From: Enterobacter chuandaensis
GTDB lineage: Bacteria; Pseudomonadota; Gammaproteobacteria; Enterobacterales; Enterobacteriaceae
DNA length: 64,000 bases
NCBI RefSeq assembly: GCF_003594915.1
Contig: NZ_QZCS01000002.1
Span: forward strand, 248,001 to 312,000
Direction of reading: 5' to 3'
Part shown: positions 58,442-64,000 of the stretch, one piece after another
Layout: each line of letters begins with the position of its first letter
How positions within the stretch are numbered: position 1 is the stretch's first letter
The notes under the pieces: generated by a model
Database searches by the model: none
Told to the model about the DNA's origin: nothing
Seen by the model: only the letters and a program-made list of their open reading frames with translations
Program-made: the position numbers and the translations under genes

Positions 58442-60118
58442 ATGCATCACGCCACACCGCTTATCACCACCATTGTTGGTGGACTTGTGCTCGCTTTTAT
58501 CCTCGGCATGATTGCCAATAAACTGCGTATTTCTCCTCTTGTCGGTTATTTACTGGCAGGTGTACTGGCGGGTCCGTTTACGCCAGGCTTCGTAGCGGAT
58601 ACCAAACTGGCACCGGAACTGGCGGAACTGGGCGTGATTCTGCTGATGTTTGGCGTCGGCCTGCATTTTTCCCTGAAGGATTTGATGGCGGTAAAGTCGA
58701 TCGCCATACCCGGAGCGATCGCCCAGATAGGGGTGGCGACGCTGCTGGGGATGGCGCTTTCGGCACTCCTTGGCTGGTCATTAATGACCGGCATCGTCTT
58801 TGGGCTGTGCCTCTCCACCGCCAGTACCGTGGTGCTGCTGCGCGCGCTTGAAGAGAGACAGCTGATAGACAGCCAGCGCGGGCAGATCGCGATAGGCTGG
58901 CTGATTGTGGAAGATCTGGTGATGGTGCTGACGCTGGTGCTGCTGCCTGCCGTCGCCGGGATGATGGAAAAAGACAACATCGGCTTCGCCTCACTGGCGC
59001 TGGATATGAGTATCACCATCGGTAAGGTTGTGGCATTTATCGCCATCATGATGCTGGTGGGTCGCCGTCTGGTACCGTGGATCATGTCCCGCAGCGCGGC
59101 GACCGGCTCCCGCGAGCTGTTTACGCTCTCCGTCCTTGCGCTGGCGCTGGGCATTGCCTTTGGCGCCGTCGAACTGTTCGACGTCTCCTTCGCGCTGGGC
59201 GCGTTCTTCGCCGGGATGGTGCTGAACGAGTCCGAGCTGAGCCACCGCGCGGCGCACGATACTCTGCCGCTGCGTGATGCGTTTGCAGTGCTGTTCTTTG
59301 TCTCCGTCGGGATGCTGTTCGACCCGCTGATCCTCATCCAGCAGCCGCTCGCCGTGCTGGGCACGCTGGCAATCATTATCTTTGGTAAATCGCTCGCCGC
59401 CTTCTTCCTGGTACGGATGTTTGGCCACTCGCCGCGTACGGCGCTGACGATTGCCGCCAGCCTGGCGCAGATCGGTGAGTTCGCCTTTATTCTGGCCGGT
59501 CTGGGCATGGCATTGAACCTGCTGCCACAGGCGGGGCAAAATCTGGTGCTGGCGGGGGCAATCCTCTCCATCATGCTAAACCCGGTATTGTTTGCCCTGC
59601 TGGAAAAATACCTTGAGAAGACCGAAACCCTCGAAGAGCAGACGCTGGAAGAGGCAACGGAAGAAGAGAAGCAGATCCCGGTGGATATCTGTAATCACGC
59701 CCTGCTGGTGGGCTTTGGCCGCGTCGGCAGCCTGCTCGGTGAGAAGCTGATGGCGCAGGGGATCCCGCTGGTGGTGATAGAAACGTCGCGCACCCGCGTC
59801 GACGAGCTGCGCGAGCGCGGCATTCGTGCGGTGCTGGGCAATGCGGCGAACGAAGAGATCATGGAGCTGGCGCATCTGGACTGCGCCCGCTGGCTGCTGC
59901 TGACCATACCTAACGGCTATGAAGCGGGTGAGATTGTGGCGTCCGCCCGAGAGAAGTGCCCGAATATCGAGATTATCGCCCGGGCGCATTATGACGATGA
60001 GGTGGACTACATCACCGAGCGCGGTGCGAACCAGGTAGTGATGGGCGAGCGCGAGATTGCGAACACCATGCTGACGCTGCTGACGAAGCCGCCGGTTGAA
60101 GAAGGGGTGACGGGCTAG
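58442..60118 (+). CDS. ybaL: YbaL, CPA2 cation/proton antiporter with TrkA-N domain
   Basis: 558 residues from the ATG at 58442, after AAAGGAG. The membrane part (1-385; VGYLLAGVLAGPFTPGF) is KefB/KefC-like; the C-terminal Rossmann domain starts LLVGFGRVGSLLGEKL and should bind NAD(H) or another ligand. Probable potassium/proton antiporter, physiological role unclear. A strong palindromic repeat with a T-run ends the transcript at 60135-60193. Confidence 0.94.
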   Translation: MHHATPLITTIVGGLVLAFILGMIANKLRISPLVGYLLAGVLAGPFTPGFVADTKLAPELAELGVILLMFGVGLHFSLKDLMAVKSIAIPGAIAQIGVATLLGMALSALLGWSLMTGIVFGLCLSTASTVVLLRALEERQLIDSQRGQIAIGWLIVEDLVMVLTLVLLPAVAGMMEKDNIGFASLALDMSITIGKVVAFIAIMMLVGRRLVPWIMSRSAATGSRELFTLSVLALALGIAFGAVELFDVSFALGAFFAGMVLNESELSHRAAHDTLPLRDAFAVLFFVSVGMLFDPLILIQQPLAVLGTLAIIIFGKSLAAFFLVRMFGHSPRTALTIAASLAQIGEFAFILAGLGMALNLLPQAGQNLVLAGAILSIMLNPVLFALLEKYLEKTETLEEQTLEEATEEEKQIPVDICNHALLVGFGRVGSLLGEKLMAQGIPLVVIETSRTRVDELRERGIRAVLGNAANEEIMELAHLDCARWLLLTIPNGYEAGEIVASAREKCPNIEIIARAHYDDEVDYITERGANQVVMGEREIANTMLTLLTKPPVEEGVTG

Positions 60119-60134
60119 CTTGTGCGGTCTGGTT

Positions 60135-60193
60135 CCCCCTCACCCCGGCCCTCTCCCCATGGGGGAGAGGGTTAGGGTGAGGGGTTTTCTTTT
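60135..60193. repeat. Long palindromic repeat acting as ybaL terminator
   Basis: CCCCCTCACCCCGGCCCTC and its complement GAGGGTTAGGGTGAGGGG form a nearly perfect hairpin of 50 bases, followed by TTTTCTTTT. This is the best-preserved member of the family in the window and here looks like a working terminator on the ybaL side. Confidence 0.8.
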
Positions 60194-60198
60194 AGCAA

Positions 60199-61503
60199 TC
60201 AACGATCCCAGTACGCCTCTTCGAGGCTGTCTTCTCGTTCCGGCAGACCGCGCGTTAAGCGCGGAGAATGCTGATTCAGCACCTGATAGCTCACGCGGTT
60301 CGCGTACTTACACACCTGCGCCAGCGACGAATAGGTCAGCCAGCTGAACTTGTGCTTGCTGGAGTTCGGCACGTTGGTTTTGTGGTAGGCGTTAGCGGTA
60401 ATATCGTGCAGCAGCGCCGCCAGTGCACCGTCGCCCGCACCGTTGGTGTTCATGATCTTCTCCGGCCCGCCCATATACGGCGCGATATGAGAGTAGATAC
60501 GCAGCGGATTGACGCAATCTTTGTAGCGCATGCCGCGGCTGAACTCGTACTGGTTAAACTCGGCAATCGCGCCCGGCAGCAGCGGGTGCTGGGTTTTGCG
60601 TTTGCTCTCTTCTTCCGTAAAACCTGCCATATAGAGCCCAACCGGGCCAGCAGTGCAAAGCACCAGGTCCACCCAGTCCAGCGCTTTGTCAGATGCCAGC
60701 AGCGGATCGCTCTCGCCGGTCAGCGCTTCGGCCTCTTCTTCGTTCATCGCCAGAATCGAGACGTGCTCCTTCAGGAACGCCTGCCACCACTCCGGGTTAT
60801 CGGCAATCACAAATTTAGTGCCCAGGGTTAACACCACCGGCACATCGTACTTTTTGGCGTACTCAATCGCCTTCATGGTCGCTTCCGGCATCGGCTCGCC
60901 CGGCTTGCAGCGCACCAGATACGACGTCAGCACCAGCGCCGAGGCGCCCGCGATCACTTCTTCGGGAATGCTTTCCGCGCGCAGTTTATTCATGTGGCCC
61001 GGACTGATGGCAAAGGTACGTTCGCCGGATTCGCCGATCAGCGTAAAGCAGCGGCCAATCGGGCCGTCAACGCCCTGAAGATAGTTCAGGTCGGTACGGC
61101 TGGAGGTGTTGCACAGGTAGCGGTAGGCGTAGCCACCGATTTCGATATTGCTGCACATCACGCCGAGCAGGACCGAACGGTCATCTGCCAGCACCGAGTA
61201 GTTGTGCATGGTGTTGCCGATGGTGCCGCCGGCGAACTGATGGGTAATCAGGTTTTCGCGCACCAGCTCCTGGTACAGCGCTTCGGCAACGTCGTCTTCA
61301 ATCACCAGCGAGTGTCCGGCGCTCAGACCATAGCGGGCGACAAACTCATCATCCACTTTCGCTTCAATATCCACCAGCGTCTGGTCGATACCCACGACCC
61401 AGGCAGCGCTGGTTTCATTTTCAGGCTGGATTTGCTGCAGGAGCGGATCGCGAGCATCAACAGGAAAGTAGTGTTTGGATTTGCGTTTACCGGGAAATTT
61501 CAT
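60199..61503 (-). CDS. gsk: Inosine-guanosine kinase Gsk
   Basis: 434 residues from the ATG at 61503 (MKFPGKRKSKHYFP), as in E. coli. PfkB-family kinase: the substrate part has GGTIGNTMHNYSV, and the catalytic loop is NTNGAGDGALAAL with the base aspartate. It phosphorylates guanosine and inosine in purine salvage. Convergent with ybaL. Confidence 0.96.
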   Translation of the reverse strand: MKFPGKRKSKHYFPVDARDPLLQQIQPENETSAAWVVGIDQTLVDIEAKVDDEFVARYGLSAGHSLVIEDDVAEALYQELVRENLITHQFAGGTIGNTMHNYSVLADDRSVLLGVMCSNIEIGGYAYRYLCNTSSRTDLNYLQGVDGPIGRCFTLIGESGERTFAISPGHMNKLRAESIPEEVIAGASALVLTSYLVRCKPGEPMPEATMKAIEYAKKYDVPVVLTLGTKFVIADNPEWWQAFLKEHVSILAMNEEEAEALTGESDPLLASDKALDWVDLVLCTAGPVGLYMAGFTEEESKRKTQHPLLPGAIAEFNQYEFSRGMRYKDCVNPLRIYSHIAPYMGGPEKIMNTNGAGDGALAALLHDITANAYHKTNVPNSSKHKFSWLTYSSLAQVCKYANRVSYQVLNQHSPRLTRGLPEREDSLEEAYWDR

Positions 61504-61526
61504 GGTCTGAACTGTACGAAGAATAT

Positions 61527-61556
61527 GGGCCGGGAATGGTAGCACAAACCCGGCCC
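61527..61556 (-). terminator. Hairpin between hemH and gsk
   Basis: Eight-base arms GGGCCGGG and CCCGGCCC with a 14-base loop, ten bases after the hemH stop, then ATATTCTT on the minus strand. A likely transcript end. Confidence 0.55.
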
Positions 61557-61565
61557 GGAGTGCGA

Positions 61566-62528
61566 TCAGCGGCTGTTCGTCACCAGCGAGACCATCATGT
61601 CGATATGCTCAGGTGAGTCGTTAAGCGCCGGAATGTACTCGTACTTTTCGCCACCGGCCTCAAGGAAAAATTCCCGGTTTTGCACCGCGATCTCCTCCAG
61701 CGTTTCCAGACAGTCTGCCGAGAAGCCCGGCGACATCACCTGAATGTGCTTCACGCCCTTCTCGCCGAGCATTTTGAGGGTTTCATCGGTGTACGGCGTC
61801 AGCCACGGCTCGCGGCCAAAGCGCGACTGGAAGGTCATCATCACTTTCTCCGGCGGCAGGCCGAGGGCGGAGACCAGCTCGCGGGTGGTATCGCGGCAGC
61901 GCTGCGGGTAATCATCCCCTTCGTTGGCGAAGCGCTGCGGGATCCCGTGATAGGAGAGCAGCAGCAGATCCGGCTCGCCGTGCTTCTCAAACGACGCGCG
62001 GGCGCTGCTTGCAAGCGCCTTGATGTAGAGATCGTTATCGGCGTAATCGCGAATAAAGGTCACGCCCGGAATGCGGCGGCGGGTCGCCAGAATGCGGGCC
62101 AGCTCGTCCCAGACGGCGGCCACCGTCGAGCAGGAGTACTGCGGATACAAGGCCAGCACGACGATATGGTCCACGCCCTGCGCCAGCAGCGCGTCGACGG
62201 CGCTTTCCAGCGAAGGTTTACCGTAGCTCATGCCAAGCGCGACGGGCATATCCGGCAGGCGGGCAGCCAGCGCTTTTTCCTGACGACGGCTGTACACCAT
62301 CAGCGGCGAGCCCTCTTCCATCCACACGGACTGATAGAGTTTGGCGACGCGCGGAGAACGAATCGGCAGAATGACACCACGCAGCAGCGGCCACCACAGC
62401 AGTCTTGGCGTATCCACGACGCGCGTGTCGCCTAAAAATTGTCGCAGGTAGCGTTTTACCGCGTCTGATGTAGGTGCTTCTGGAGTGCCCAGATTGGCAA
62501 GCAGGATGCCGGTTTTCGCCTGACTCAT
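61566..62528 (-). CDS. hemH: Ferrochelatase HemH
   Basis: 320 residues, same as E. coli. [12 protein letters not shown] opens the protein; [12 protein letters not shown] contains the metal-inserting histidine and [17 protein letters not shown] is the C-terminal signature with its cysteine. It inserts Fe(II) into protoporphyrin IX at the inner membrane face, the last step of heme synthesis. Confidence 0.97.
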   Translation of the reverse strand: MSQAKTGILLANLGTPEAPTSDAVKRYLRQFLGDTRVVDTPRLLWWPLLRGVILPIRSPRVAKLYQSVWMEEGSPLMVYSRRQEKALAARLPDMPVALGMSYGKPSLESAVDALLAQGVDHIVVLALYPQYSCSTVAAVWDELARILATRRRIPGVTFIRDYADNDLYIKALASSARASFEKHGEPDLLLLSYHGIPQRFANEGDDYPQRCRDTTRELVSALGLPPEKVMMTFQSRFGREPWLTPYTDETLKMLGEKGVKHIQVMSPGFSADCLETLEEIAVQNREFFLEAGGEKYEYIPALNDSPEHIDMMVSLVTNSR

Positions 62529-62619
62529 TCACGCCTCTTAACCATTTGATAGGCTGTCAATTGTAGCGGAAATGCGTTTAAACGAAACCCATTGCTGTAA
62601 TAGGTGAGATGAGAATATT

Positions 62620-62643
62620 TCTCACCCGGGAGCCCGGGTGAGA
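62620..62643 (-). terminator. Hairpin after adk
   Basis: Eleven-base perfect arms TCTCACCCGGG and CCCGGGTGAGA with a two-base centre, nine bases past the adk stop, then AATATTCTC on the minus strand. A strong hairpin, likely the adk terminator. Confidence 0.65.
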
Positions 62644-62652
62644 GAGGTGCAC

Positions 62653-63330
<678 letters not shown>

Positions 63331-63433
63331 TCAAAAGCGCTAAACAATACCACCAGAACGGGCGTGGCTCAAGGAAGGCGGGAAGGCTGAAACGGTTAAT
63401 GGGGGGAGATAATTTGGGAGGGTGCGGTTGATT

Positions 63434-63481
63434 CCCCTCACCCTAACCCTCTCCCCAAGGGGGAGAGGGTCGGGTGAGGGG
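63434..63481. repeat. Palindromic repeat between htpG and adk
   Basis: CCCCTCACCCTAACCCTCTC, then complement GGGAGAGGGTCGGGTGAGG: a nearly perfect 48-base hairpin of the same family as 60135-60184. It lies 12 bases past the htpG stop. Confidence 0.75.
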
Positions 63482-63492
63482 TTGATGTTGAA

Positions 63493-64000
63493 TTACGCCA
63501 GCAGCAGCGCATTCACACGTTTAATGAACAGGTTAGGATCTTCCAGCGTGCCGCGCTCGGCCAGCAATGACTGATCCAGCAGCAGTTCAACCCACTCGGC
63601 AAAGCGGGCGTCGTCCTGGGTATCCGCCGCGCGTTTCACCAGCGGATGATCCGGATTAAGCTCAAAGATATATTTTACTTCCGGCATCGCCTGGCCCGCC
63701 GCCGCGAACAGTTTCGCCATCTGGGTGCTCATTTCGTCGGCATCGGTGGTGACAATCGCCGGGGTGTCGGTCAGACGATGCGTGAAGCGCACCTCTTTCA
63801 CGCGGTCGCCCAGCAGGGTTTTCACGCGCTCAACGAACGGCTCCAGCGCCTTCTCGGCTTCTTTTGCGCTTTCGTCTACTTCATCCGCCAGCTTGTCGAT
63901 GGACTCGTCGGCTTTGGCAACGGACTGGAACGCTTTGCCGTCGAACTCGGTCAGGTAGTTCATCATCCACTCGTCGATGCGGTCAGAAAGCAGCAGCACT
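63493..64000 (-). CDS. htpG: HtpG (Hsp90) C-terminal part, cut by window edge
   Basis: The last 168 residues are present ([20 protein letters not shown] to NALLLA); the start lies beyond the right edge. The region covers the end of the middle domain and the C-terminal dimerisation domain, with [13 protein letters not shown] and [16 protein letters not shown] segments. HtpG is an ATP-dependent chaperone induced by heat. The frame is intact to the edge. Confidence 0.97.
   Translation of the reverse strand, partial: VLLLSDRIDEWMMNYLTEFDGKAFQSVAKADESIDKLADEVDESAKEAEKALEPFVERVKTLLGDRVKEVRFTHRLTDTPAIVTTDADEMSTQMAKLFAAAGQAMPEVKYIFELNPDHPLVKRAADTQDDARFAEWVELLLDQSLLAERGTLEDPNLFIKRVNALLLA

Overview
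The window is enterobacterial chromosome, most likely from the Enterobacter cloacae complex. The predicted NfsB nitroreductase looks nearly identical to the classic E. cloacae enzyme, romA and ramR sit head to head at the left end, and the core gene order is that of the E. coli K-12 region from htpG to nfsB, read in inverse orientation. GC content is about 55%. One tRNA gene, one known small RNA (ChiX) and about 55 real protein genes can be supported. No prophage, IS element, CRISPR array or rRNA gene was found.

Layout. (1) 1-2400: multidrug-regulation corner, romA (partial), ramR, ybdF, nfsB. (2) 2425-5594: accessory block with an unknown protein and an XRE-MmyB regulator divergent from an MFS exporter across two perfect inverted repeats. 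(3) 5660-6904: core channel gene ybdG. (4) 6905-12218: a second accessory block, a LacI-controlled carbohydrate operon (symporter, TIM-barrel isomerase, Gfo/Idh/MocA dehydrogenase, regulator) and a HigBA-type toxin-antitoxin pair. (5) 12535-19683: pheP, then a Tat-exported PhoX-like phosphatase, a Fur-controlled TonB receptor and a cytochrome P450 lying just downstream of tRNA-Arg(UCU). (6) 20127-29075: type 1 fimbrial locus of Salmonella layout (EAL protein, fimY, fimZ convergent with fimAICDHF), with no fimB/fimE seen. (7) 29386-38454: folD, ybcJ, a PTS permease with a MalI-like repressor, ybcI, cysS, ppiB, lpxH, purEK. (8) 38539-50548: selU, a porin, ybbPA/tesA/ybbO/cnoX, fetAB, an unknown protein, qmcA-ybbJ. 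(9) 50545-64000: cueR/copA, ybaP, chiX, ybaK, ushA, fsr, ybaL, gsk, hemH, adk and the end of htpG.

How genes work together. RamR represses its divergent neighbour romA through a perfect 7-6-7 operator. CueR activates copA from a 19-bp-spacer promoter, and copA carries the CCCAAAG frameshift site that yields the short chaperone CopA(Z). PurR controls purEK. FimZ and FimY, perhaps with the EAL protein, would drive fimA expression. Two families of intergenic palindromes (REP/BIME, and a CCCTCACCC..GGGTGAGGG element) recur through the core regions and often sit at transcript ends.

The least explained parts are the P450 beside argU, a structured terminator-ended transcript candidate in the 812-bp fimY-fimZ gap, two unrecognised proteins (2425-3027 and 48217-49074), and the two accessory operons with clear palindromic operators. 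Families and motifs were read by eye; no database search was run.
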